From Mortierella sp. BCC40632 (Eukaryota > Mortierellomycota > Mortierellomycetes > Mortierellales > Mortierellaceae), in contig WAEK01000016.1 of the NCBI GenBank assembly GCA_011634665.1, positions 372,001 through 436,000 on the forward strand: DNA of 64,000 nucleotides, given 5' to 3'. Each line of letters opens with the position of its first letter. The stretch's first letter is position 1. The position numbers and the translations under genes are program-made. Below the pieces are notes generated by a model. That model saw only the letters and a list, made by a program, of their open reading frames with translations, was not told the origin of the DNA and ran no database searches. Positions 40,817 through 51,312 of the stretch are shown piece by piece.

Positions 40817-41903
40817 GTCGGCAAGGTTGAGGTCTTTGGTCAATAACTTGAAGGCTATGTAGGAGCGTAGCAAAGTGAATGCCTCCCATTACAAAATGTG
40901 TCTCGACCATCTCTCATGGTCGTGAACAGTGTATGTCGAGCATTCTACGGTAAAGAACGGGAAAATTCTCTGTAGCCAGGCGTACATTGGTGAAAGTGTA
41001 AGACTAGGGGAAAATATCAAAGATAATTTTCGCTACTTCGCGACTTGCCTAGTATATTTAGCTGTCACTTCTAGATAAACCACTGTTCAGCAATGAATCC
41101 TAGAGAAGGATGGGGCGTTGCTTCTATGAGGAAGTCTTTCCAAATGACCAAAAGGGCACATGGTTTAGCATAGCCTCATCCACATCTGTCGTGACCTGAG
41201 TAAATGTGTTTCCGCTCAGTCGCACTTTGCCTGCCCTGTCCTGCCCTGCCTAGGGATACTTCTAAAAATTTGAGGCTATGATTTCAGCCCCTCCTCTTGG
41301 GTGATACCCGAGGAGAGAGGAGGCACGAAAACTTTTTTTAAAGATCCAGCGTAATTAAAAAAAAAAAAAAAAAAACTGCATTTTTTCAGTCCTGCTCTTC
41401 AGTCTTTCGCAAACCTCATGGCAGCTAGGGAAATATATTACTCAGGCTCACAAACAAAAGAACTATGGAAGCAATGACGCGCAAGGGATGAAGGCTCAAA
41501 AGAACACTCGGGCACCACCCAAGTTAGGCAAGCTCGCTATCTAGGAGAGAAAGGAAGCGGCCGCCTAGAGAATCAGCCTGCCATGTGGCAATGCCATTTT
41601 GTAGAGCAGTCACTCTATCCCCGGGCGAGGGGACGTGTCTTCTCGTTTGTTCCACGTTCTGTGAAATCACATCGCGTCCATCAACCCCTGTTGCAGACTC
41701 GAGCGATACTCAAAGATGTCAAGGAGAGGAATTTGCCGTCAATACCAGTCCACGGGGACATGTAGCTTTGGTTCCTCTTGCAAATTCTGTAAGAGACCCC
41801 AATGATTTTTGGATGCAATTCTGAAAGAAAAATCAATGCCCAGACTGAGAACATTCAACATTTCACACGGCTTTCACTAGCCCATTTAGGCGAGTCGAAC
41901 CCA
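40817..41903. other. Divergent intergenic region, ferritin-like / NFX1-type helicase
   Basis: About 1.1 kb with an A19 tract (about 41357-41375) and a short CTGCC repeat (41230-41251). Open frames at 41583-41824 have no recognisable family and lie in frames that do not join the helicase. No gene is supported. Confidence 0.5.
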
Positions 41904-44900
41904 ATGTCAGGATCCTATAATCTTCCCCAGGTATGATAGCTAATACCAAGGCCTATTGAAATTCTCGAGAGAGAGCCTTGCCCTATTAACTAAGACCAAC
42001 TTTCTGCCTACTTAGCAGAACAGATATCAAGAGCAAAGCTGGACAAATGCCAGGCTTAGCGAAACTCGCTATGACGACATGGGGTGGTTTGATTCGGCTT
42101 CGATGGCTTCTCAGTCGTCAGCTATGAGTAGCATCACTGGGTATTACCCGACGACCCAACCATCACAGTCACCGCCTCATTTTACTTCTTCCCCGCACAA
42201 CGAACGACGCCAGAACAACGAACGGCGTCCAAACAATGCAAAGGGTAACGGTCGTGGATTTCAAGGACGGGATGCTGGCAGTAAGCAAGCACTCAAAGTC
42301 TTGATGCTTCTGATTTTCGCTCTTTACTCTCCTGGCAAATCATGCTGCTAAAAATGAGTATCGTCCTTTTGATTTCCTCGTCGATTTAGAAAATAAGACT
42401 AGAGAAATACAGCTCTCGAGGAACGACAAGGAGAAACAAAAGAGCAATCGGAAGGGAAATCAGAAAGGTTACAATAACCAGAGAAAAAACATCCCAGATG
42501 ACAACCAAGATACTAAAAAGACGTCTCCGAGAGAGAATTATCATACTATTCGTGAGGCGCCGCCTCTTGTTGATCTCTCTTGGAAGAATGAACTAGAACA
42601 AGGTAGCTCTCTCAGACTTAGGAGCTGTTTTTTTTTTTTTTTTTTTTTTTTTAGCTGTTGTTGCTACTACTGGTACTAAACACAAACCCTCGCTTTTAAA
42701 ATCGCTGTACAGATAACTTTCGAGGGATTTCTATACTTCCATCAACCGCAGATATTGAGGAAGAAGATTATCCTGACCCGCCAGAGAACGCCTGGCACCA
42801 AGCATATGGCTCAACGGAAGAGTACCTGGAGACTCACTTCCGTCTGCTTCGTGCTGACTGCATGCTACCTGTGCGTGACGCCATCCGAACTTATCGGGAT
42901 GGAATGGTGGATGAGAGCGACATGATGATCTATATCAGAGTAGGTGCTTTCCATCTTACTCCCCCCCTCTGATCCTTTTGAACACTCTAAGATTATACCT
43001 TGACGCGTCTAACTCAAGAGTTTTCTGATAGGTCCACTCGGTCTCCTTACTTTTTACATCATTCGGACTAGTTCATCGAATGTCATTTCTTGTTGATGGT
43101 CATCGCGTTAACTGGAGGCAAACCAAGCGTCTTATTCCAGGAACCCTTGTTTGTCTATCGACTGATGACTTCAGAAATTACCGCTTTGCAACAGTGTTTG
43201 AGCGTGACATAGATATGCTGAAAGACCCTCGGAACTTGTGTATTGGTATCATGTTCCATGACCACAATCCAGAACTGGACTTTAACCCTGACATACGCTA
43301 CGTCATGATCGAGTCCATGCAAGGTTATTTTGAAGCTTATCGACACGTCCTAAAGTGTTTACAGGACATCAACCCGGCAACTTTGCCATTTCAGAAGCAG
43401 CTGGTGGAACTCTGCCCTGACCTTGAACCACCCGAGTACAGTCAGGAGAACCACAACTTCAGGAACCCAGATTGCATTGCCAAGTCGATTAAAACTCTTG
43501 TCGCGCACTTGAAGAGTGACACTGGCCCCCGCCCCAAATCCAAAAAGGAACAAAATTTCGACGCCGTAGAGGATGAACCAGAGCCAATCCAACCCAACAT
43601 TGCAGAAGCTATGGATCGCCTGTTAAATAAGGAGCTTGCGATTGTACAGGGACCTCCTGGGACAGGAAAGACATTCCTTGGATTGTTGACGACTCAAATG
43701 CTTCTTGAATACTGCACTTTTTCAAAAACAAATCCAATCATCGTCGTTTGCCAAACAAACCACGCCTTGGACCAGTTTCTGGAAGGTGTCATGAAGTTTG
43801 AAGAAAGAGTTATCCGTGTTGGATCGCGTTCAAAGAGTCCAACTGTCTCCGCAGTTACTCTCTATAACACTCGTGTCCACTATAGAGAGAACCCTGCTGA
43901 CGCAAGTGATAGAGGAATCAAGCTTGTTCAACCGAACAGGTTCTTCAGGTTTAAAAATACACTGGAGAAAGATATGCAAGAGCTAATTGAGGAAATGGCG
44001 GTGGATTATGTTCCGCTGTCCAAGCTACGTGAGCTTGACATCATCACGGTAGCACAATATAGCTCTTTTGCGGATGATGATTGGGTCATAGGAACAGCCC
44101 AAAACGAAGACGAACCGACTGTACAACCATGGCTCCAAGCAGCGCCCCATGCATTAGATCCAAATGCTATATCTGTCTTTGATGACGCACTCTTAAGGGA
44201 CGATTTTGTTCCGGAAATTGACGAGGAAGAGCTGGAAGATCGAGTAGACGAGTTCATGGTAGGCACCATCGAAGAAAAGAAAATTTTCGGCCAAGATATC
44301 AAACTTAAGGAATCGATTGTCTGCCACCTGAATGATATCGCAGTTGGTGACGTAACCCCATTCCTAGGGGTCTCAAACGTCCACGATATCCCTATCAACA
44401 AACGGCTTGGAGTCTACAAGGTCTGGCTGAGACAATATCACGCTTCCATTGAGAAGAAGCTTAATGAGTTGAACCGAAAGCTCAAACTTGTCTGTGAGAA
44501 TATTCGCCGACAGCTGCGACTGAACGACGTAGCGATCCTCAAGTACGCAAGAGTGATTGGCATGACCACTACAGCTGCAGTAAGCTTTTTTTTTTTTTCT
44601 GACTTTGTCCCATAATCAGCTCTTTGCTATTTTTCTAACCAACGTCATTCTTGCACGTGGTGATGCCCTGCGTAGTCCAAATACCATGAGCAGCTGTGCT
44701 TACTTGGTCCCAAGATTATGATTTGCGAGGAAGCTTCCGAAGCATTGGAAGCCCATCTGACCTGTGCCTTGACGCCCACGATTGAGCATTTTTTGTTGAT
44801 TGGAGATCATGAGCAGCTGCGACCCAGCATGTCAATGCATGAATTGAGAGATAAAGGGATTGATGTTTCCATGTTTGAGCGTCTGGTCTACAATCGCTTT

Positions 44901-45103
44901 CCTTACACGATGCTGGATTGTCAACGGCGTATGAGACCTGAGATTAGCAAACTTGTCCGCCCGATCTACAAGACTCTGACGGACCATGATTCGGTGTGGG
45001 AGTACGAGAATGTCCGTGGCATGGTTCATAATGTAAGTTCATTTCAAAGGATATCACTTCTCCTAAAATCACTGAACCGTATCATGTTGCCTGTGCTCAT
45101 CTT

Positions 45104-45137
<34 letters not shown>

Positions 45138-46000
45138 GCGGGGGACTATCGTAAAAATCTAGCTCTGGTTCTTGACACATGACGAACCCGACAAACTGGG
45201 ACATAACAACTCCCATATCAACACTCATGAGATCAACATTGCTGCGAGACTGGCCACCTATCTTATCCAACAAGATTATAGTCCTTCTCAGATCACCATC
45301 TTGACCATGTATTCTGGACAGCGTAACGAGATCATGGCAAAGTTGCGCAAGGCACCACTGCATGGTCCGGAATTAATCCGCGTCTCGACTGTTGATGGAT
45401 ACCAGGGTGAGGAGAACGATATCATCATTTTGAGTTTGGTCCGTAGCAATACCAAGAAAAATATTGGATTCCTGAAGACGAGCAATCGTATTTGCGTTGC
45501 TTTGTCTCGTGCTAGAAAGGTAAAATGGCAACCTCTCCTACTCGGTTCCCAAAGTATTTTTCTTTTTCCTCTTTTTTTTTCTTTTAAGGATGTGTGTTAA
45601 CCTAAAGGAGAAACTATAGGGCTTATACATTATTGGTAACGCCAGGTTGATGATGGACCAATCCAAGCTCTGGGCATTCATTATCAGAGGTCTCTTTCAT
45701 GAGAATCAAGATCACTACCGGATTGGCAATCGTATCCAACTCCGATGCCAACGACACCCACACATGGTTTCGAGCGTAGGCATCGAAGCAGACTTTGACC
45801 ATGTCCAAGAAGGTGGATGTACCTTACCTTGCGGCGGCAGATTTCCTCAATGTGGACATCCCTGTCCCCTTTACTGTCATTCACGAGAACATGAAGATAT
45901 TCCTTGTCATCATATCTGTGGAAGACCACTTAGCTGTGGAAAGCACACATGTGCTTCCAACTGTAGTGACCACTGCCTACGCTGCACTGTTTGCAAATAA
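41904..46000 (+). CDS. NFX1-type zinc-finger SF1 helicase (ZNFX1 / Hrr1-like)
   Basis: Multi-exon gene. A 27-base first exon (41904-41930, MSGSYNLPQ) joins 42016 in phase. A disordered Asn/Gln/Arg-rich N-terminus follows to about 42600. The family-specific region has HRMSFLVDGHRVNWRQTKRL. SF1 motifs: Walker A GPPGTGKT (43650-43673), Walker B ICEEAS (44721-44738), then GDHEQLRPSM, DGYQGEENDIIILSLVRS and VALSRARK (45496-45519). After the helicase come Cys/His-rich NFX1 repeats with CTLPCGGRFPQCGHPCPLYC and CGRPLSCGKHTCASNCSDHC; the protein stops at 46000. Relatives include S. pombe Hrr1 of the RNA-directed RNA polymerase complex and animal ZNFX1 in small-RNA inheritance and antiviral defence. 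A link to RNA silencing is inference. Several introns carry long T-tracts. Confidence 0.9.
42628..42652 (+). repeat. T25 homopolymer in a helicase-gene intron
   Basis: 25 consecutive T inside an intron of the NFX1-type helicase gene. Confidence 0.9.
45106..45136 (+). repeat. T31 homopolymer in a helicase-gene intron
   Basis: 31 consecutive T in the intron between the exons ending VRGMVHN and starting LWFLTHDEPD; the acceptor lies about 25 bases downstream. Confidence 0.9.
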
Positions 46001-46238
46001 GAGATCTCCAACAAATCTGACTTTGACCTCTTTTTTTTTTTCGTTGAGAGAGAGAAGGATAGCAAAATGGAAGAGAGCCAAACAAAATATTGATAACCAA
46101 CCTCCACTCCCCATCTTATATACCAATAAAAAAAAAACGTTGATGCTTTTTGCTAAAACTATCTTTATTGCCCAGGCAAGGCTAAGTAAGGTCCGAAGAA
46201 AAGAACAATTTAAAAATTACTTTCTGAGATCATTTAAC

Positions 46239-46979
46239 TCAGACAATTGGAGGTGGAGGTGGAGGGGGCTGAGATGCAGGTGGTGGTGGGGGTGAGTGTT
46301 GTGATGGTGGGGGTGGGGGTGGTACAGAGTTAGAAGACGGAGGAGGAGGTGGGGGCATTCCAGGTGCCTAATCACAGAAAGAAAAGAAAAAGAAAAAAGA
46401 AAAAAGAGAGAGAAGCAAGAAGAGTACCAGTCAGTATAACTTTCCAATGTCTTTTCACCAACGGCTGGGGGAATAAAATCGATGAGCTCACCATGCCAGG
46501 GGGTGCCAGAGGGGGTGGAGGCGGGGGAACATTGTACGCAGAGTAGTAACCGGGGTATGGGTTGTACTGATAACCCTGCGCTCCAGGGTAGCCAGGTGGA
46601 GGAGGAGGAGCAGCAGCTTCTGAAGCAGGAGCAGCATTCCAGGGGTTAGAAGAGGTATGAGAAGGAGGAGGGGGAGGGGGAGGATGCGCATTGGCATGCT
46701 GTTGCCAAGGTGGAATTGAGGAACTGCCTGTGCCAGGAGCTCCATGTTGATGCCAAGGGGCTGGTGAAGATGACGAGGATGGCGTCGTGCCTGCATGAGC
46801 CGCTGCAGTAGCGGCAGCTCTTGCAGCCCAGGGAGGTGGTGCGGAGCCATAGTTTGAAGATTCTCTTGACGAATTTGTTGCCCATGGAGGGGGAGCACGG
46901 GAGCCAGATGGGCCTCTTGAAGAAGGTCCATAATGACCCTAGAGTAGACACGAGAGTTGAGTCAGATATCATTTCAGAG

Positions 46980-47016
<37 letters not shown>

Positions 47017-48867
47017 TACTGGATTCCAAAAGAACAAGGACATGAAATCGCCATGATTTTGTTTTCTTACTGAGGATCCATCTCTGCTTTCGCGCTCTGG
47101 CCTGGAGTGCGATGGAGTCGCTCCTGTTGGCACTTGCTCTCCCAGTTCAGCCATCAAATTTAAGAATTCCGAGTCGATCTTCTGGTTCCTGAGCTGGGAT
47201 TTCTGTGCGGCCTCTGGGTTGTTACGATCGCGACAATCACGAGTGGCATGTCCATGGCCGCCACAGATACCACAAACCAAGTTGATTGTAACATTGTGAA
47301 TCTCTGGACACTCGTATTTGCGATGACCAAGTCCTCCGCAGTTCAAACAGGTTTGATTTTCGTCGTCTCTCAAGGTTCCGTTCAACGATGCAAGCTCTCT
47401 CAGCTGCATGCGCTTAAGTTCGTTCTGACCCTCGGGCACCGAAGCAGACTAGCAAGGAAAAGAAGATCAATAATAAGTACTTTGCAACTATTTTTTTTTC
47501 CAGAAAGAGCAAGATGTGTTCAACTTACGGTTTCAATGATCTTGTTGATCAGCTGAATGGCCTTGGTGACCTTGTCCTCAGAATCTGCCGATACCAAACA
47601 ATGGAGATCTTCTTCCTGACTGGTGCTTGAGCCCATATCCGACCGGCTCTTGCCTTCCTTGACGGATCCCTTTCCACGAATACTGATCTTTGCGCCCGAA
47701 TCTGTCTCCATCTTTTTCAGTGTATTACCACGAGGTCCAATCAGAAGACCAATAAAGTTAATCTCGGGGAATTCCCTGACAGGGATAAAGACTTTGTCCA
47801 TGATCTTTGAAGGTCGTTTGTAGTCAGCTGGAGGTCGGAATTCAGGGTACTTTTTAACAGCACCATCAATAAGCTGGTGGCGCTCGTCCTCCAACTTCTT
47901 GCGGTAACGATATTCCCTTGTGTTGACACGCTTTCCTTCTGCGTTATACATTGGCTCTGGAGATGGAGATCTAGTTGTGGGAAGAGAGACTAGTGTTAAA
48001 ACAAGACCAGAAGTTATAATATCTCATAGGCTCTAGAATAAAAGGAAGGGAAAAAACATTTGATTCTGTGGATTCTACCTTTCGCGGTCTGCCGGAAGGA
48101 CATCACCTGTCCGCAGCTTCCTGCTAATTTCCTCCAGTCTCGTATGCACTATCGAAGATCAAAAGTCAAAGTCAAGTCAGCCATATAAACCCAAGATTTC
48201 TATGCATATTTTTCAGATAGTCTATTCCCCAAGAAATATAAAAAAACCGAGCACCTGTAGCACTTACGCAAGAATAGATCGAGTTGTTCCGGCGACATGT
48301 TGCTAGGAAGGGTGGTAGGCATTCCCGGAATGGTGACTTTTTCCTCCTCAGCTGCCCAACGACTCTTACGCTTCCTCCTTGGCTCCCCTGATCCATCTAA
48401 AATCAGCGAGAACAAAGAAATAGAATAAAATAAAGCACAGCACCATTGTTTAGGAGGAGGGAAAAAAAATAAATAAAAAAATAATAATTAAAAAGAGCTT
48501 CCCTTTCATACTTTGTCTTCACTAGAGATAAAGACTGTGCCTTCAAGAAAGAAATGGGCTGAACTCATTGTCCAAAGGTACAGGTCCAAGAGTGCAGGCC
48601 CACTCTTTTGTTTTTTTTTTCGAATTCCTTACCTTCGCCATTTCCTGAAACAGCCCTGGGGCCTGATGACTGACTGCTTAACGCAAATGAGGATGACTGA
48701 TCTTTGGGACCTGTGTCTCCTCCGTTCTGATACCGACTGTAAGAACGATCGACGACTTCTGTTGAACGACCACGGTCCTCTGAATCGTTGGCGCCCAATT
48801 CGCCAAACGTCCGTTTACGAGGCCCTAATGGCGTCATATTCGATCCTGTCTTTCCTGGATTCCACAT
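46239..48867 (-). CDS. MSL5: Branchpoint-binding protein BBP/SF1
   Basis: Multi-exon gene from ATG 48867 to TGA 46239. The N-terminus MWNPGKTGSN leads to a disordered region and the RRKRKSRW motif, which binds the U2AF large-subunit UHM (exon starting about 48398). Then LEEISRKLRTGDVLP and RSPSPEPMYN, and the KH-QUA2 domain with FPEINFIGLLIGPRGNTLKK and KISIRGKGSVKEGK (47950-47520). Two CCHC zinc knuckles follow (CLNCGGLGHRKYEC and CGICGGHGHATRDC). The C-terminus is Pro-rich with PPPPPP runs that bind WW or SH3 partners, ending PPPPIV. SF1/BBP recognises the intron branchpoint UACUAAC-like sequence in the commitment complex. The A35 tract at 46980-47014 is a T35 tract on the coding strand of one intron. 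Convergent with the helicase gene, 238 bases apart. Confidence 0.94.
46980..47014 (-). repeat. A35 homopolymer (T35 in transcript) in a BBP intron
   Basis: 35 consecutive A on the plus strand, T35 on the coding strand of BBP, between the exons ending DGSS and starting GHYGPS. Confidence 0.95.
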
Positions 48868-49066
48868 GGCGATGTCTGTCTGGTGGTGTGGACGATGATG
48901 CGAGTGGGGAATGACAGAACAGAGATATGTTCCTTTGCTGGGCAGTAATCTTAAGTACTTCCAAGAAGCCTTTGCATCAAAGAAATCTAAACGTAATAGT
49001 ATATTTTCATCGTATTTGCTATGTTTAAGATACTATATTTCTCAGAATTCTTCATCCTCGTGAATT

Positions 49067-49149
49067 GGAGAGATGGCCGAGTTGGTCTAAGGCGCCACGT
49101 TAAGGCCGTGGTCTATTCGTAGGCGTGGGTTCGAATCCCACTCTCTTCA
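49067..49149 (+). tRNA. tRNA-Leu (anticodon AAG)
   Basis: An 83-base cloverleaf without intron. The acceptor stem GGAGAGA pairs with TCTCTTC (one G-T wobble). The anticodon stem CCACG/CGTGG encloses loop TTAAGGC with AAG at 49102-49104. A long variable arm as in class II tRNA-Leu and a T-arm GTGGG-TTCGAAT-CCCAC follow. The internal boxes A (TGGCCGAGTTGG) and B (GGTTCGAATCC) for RNA polymerase III are intact. A34 would be modified to inosine to read CUU and related codons. Confidence 0.96.
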
Positions 49150-49152
49150 CTA

Positions 49153-49156
49153 TTTT
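49153..49156 (+). terminator. Pol III T-run terminator of tRNA-Leu
   Basis: TTTT four bases after the tRNA 3' end; the minimal length for Pol III, with a longer T-run at about 49171-49177 as a likely backup. Confidence 0.6.
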
Positions 49157-49177
49157 GCTCAGTTGGGCATATTTTTT

Positions 49178-50990
49178 TGCCTTAAAGCACCTCGGCGCGA
49201 CCTGGGGCCTTGCTTCTGAGAACAGGCCCCAAACTCTATTTTTTGAACTCGCTAGTTGCTAATGATACTTACTTTTTACTGGTCCTTTTTTCCAAGGCCC
49301 TGTTCACCAGCGCGAGTCTATCCAAATTGTCACCAATCAAGATTTACCACTTGGGATTTTATTCGTGAGCTGGCACCCGTTCCACGTTCCGCAAACGTGG
49401 CCAACTAATTCTCAGAACTATCTACCAAACAAATTGAAATCGCATAGCGGCAGCCGGGGCTAGATTAGATTTCTTAGTTTAGTCTTTGCCTACATGGCTA
49501 TTTCAGCAGAAACAGATTGTTTAAAAAAAAAAAAGCACCTGCAGAGGGGACAAGTCAAGGGTAAGATCTACAACTAGGACAAAGGGTCTGAGGGGTCTAA
49601 GAACTGCGAGAGCAGCTACAAAACACCTTTTTTGTCAAGCTTTCCTATGAATGTCTTATTCATTGGTACGCGTTTGCCCATGGTCTACAGTCAAGATCAT
49701 CTGAAGAAGGAAGGCAGTCCAGAAAAAAGGGAGGTAAAGGCAGAAATATAAACCCTGTAGGAGAGTAAAAGGCAGGGCATTTTAGTATGAGTTATCAGAG
49801 GGTCAATCCCATGGCAGCTCTACAACTAAGTCAGGGAGCGTTGATAGCAATTACTATTAGATCGAAGCTTTGGCTCTGATCCACTGACTGGAGGCATTTA
49901 GTTGCCAGGCTTAGGGTGTAAGCGAAGAATGCCTCTAAAGCTCTGACCGCGAGACATGGATGTCATAGTTATATGGCTATTAAACCATGGTCTGACCCGT
50001 TCAATTCGTTACATCTTCAGTTTTTCCCTATAGTCAAAAGCTACTGCCAAGGCTTGTATTGAACTCTTGAGCACTTCTTCCTTATCTTTCGCTATTGGCA
50101 GTACCAGTCATTTGTTCAAGGTCGCCTGCAGCCTTCTCTTTCTCTCTCTCTCCTCCCCCTATCCCTTTCTTCTTCTCCATGCCAAACTAAATTTTTTAAA
50201 CGGTCTGTTCTACCGTCAGATTTACAGTATTCTCTAGTTTTTGTTGGTAATTCCAATACAGAATACGAAAGTATGTTTTTCTCTTGATTTTTGCGGATTG
50301 GCAGTGCGCATCACGGCTCAAAGCATGAAATATGAACAACTGCCAAGAATGCTGAAGAGAGCCTGGCAATGTCTGTCGATCTTTGTACTTTGTATTTTGG
50401 AAAAGCTTGGCTGTTATCAGCTGGAGGCAAAAAAAAATGGACTTGTCTTTTTGATTTTCCTCCATTAGGTGAGCTACTATGTGAGAGAAAGGAGTCCGTA
50501 TTGATTCGTGTCCAACCATTGGATGCGTTGGTTGGGACCCATCTCCAACTAGCTACTAGATAGCCACAGGCATGTATCTTGTATGCTACACTCGGTCCTT
50601 TTTTTTTAAAAAAAACTGAGAATATGAATCGGTCCGTTTGACCTTGACCAAGAGAAGGGTTTGGAGGAGAGAATGAGAAAATGAGCATTAGGTATCCCTT
50701 TGCACTGTTAGGTTTTTATTGTCTTCGCTGCCAACAGAGGTAGTGTTGCAAAGTCATTTGCAATCTCTGTATCAAAGCAAGATGTTGACTTTTCCTTGAA
50801 TGCAGACAGGGATGTCTTCAATGTTCGACCTTGATTAACGGCTTCTTGATTGATATTCTTATATATTATTTTATGCTATGCCCAGATGCAACATAGCACC
50901 ATAGTAACTAAATGAGCGCGAAGCCGTCCCTCCTCTTTCTTTCTAAGGTAGTGATTAGAAGTTAATGATGGGAAGACGTTAGTTAGTGGC
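49178..50990. other. Long gene-free region between tRNA-Leu and the membrane protein gene
   Basis: About 1.8 kb. Short open frames at 50196-50688 (-) and 50241-50563 (+) overlap on opposite strands and match no family. An A-tract (49522-49533) and a T8/A7 inverted pair (50600-50614) are visible. No RNA gene or transposon end was recognised. Confidence 0.5.
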
Positions 50991-51000
50991 TCCACTTGGG

Positions 51001-51007
51001 TATAAAA
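51001..51007 (+). promoter_or_regulatory. TATA box of the DUF4112-like membrane protein gene
   Basis: TATAAAA about 310 bases before the chosen ATG (51313), a long distance that fits a 5'-UTR intron (donor GTAAGC at 51140, acceptor TTTGCCAG at 51302-51309). Confidence 0.6.
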
Positions 51008-51312
51008 GATGTGGAGTGCACTTCGACACTGACTTTGTCTTTACTCTCTTCATTCACCCCCACAGCATTGTTCCTGAAAATCTCCTGCAAAAAAGCACAC
51101 ACCAAGTTGCAAAACAATCTCGAGCGTTCTCGATACCGTGTAAGCACTATCTTTCTATCCCTACATCAACCGACCACTCTTGTATCTCAGTAAAAACACA
51201 TTCCAGGCAGTTCAGCAACCATGCCTTGACAGATAAAACACTTCACAACGATTGGGAAAGCATGCTCAGCCGCCTCTCCTCCTCTTTTTTTTTACCTCAA
51301 CTTTGCCAGATC

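Noticed and set aside
41583..41824. Frames of 60-79 codons upstream of the helicase as possible 5' exons
   Set aside because: They are not needed: the 27-base exon at 41904 supplies an ATG and joins in phase, and these frames show no family resemblance.
46488..46931. Minus-strand Leu/Gln-rich frame (147 codons)
   Set aside because: It is an alternative frame of the Pro-rich C-terminus of BBP; the Pro frame joins the zinc-knuckle exon in phase.
49178..50990. Transposon remnant in the gene-poor region
   Set aside because: No terminal repeats, transposase or reverse-transcriptase motifs could be seen on either strand.
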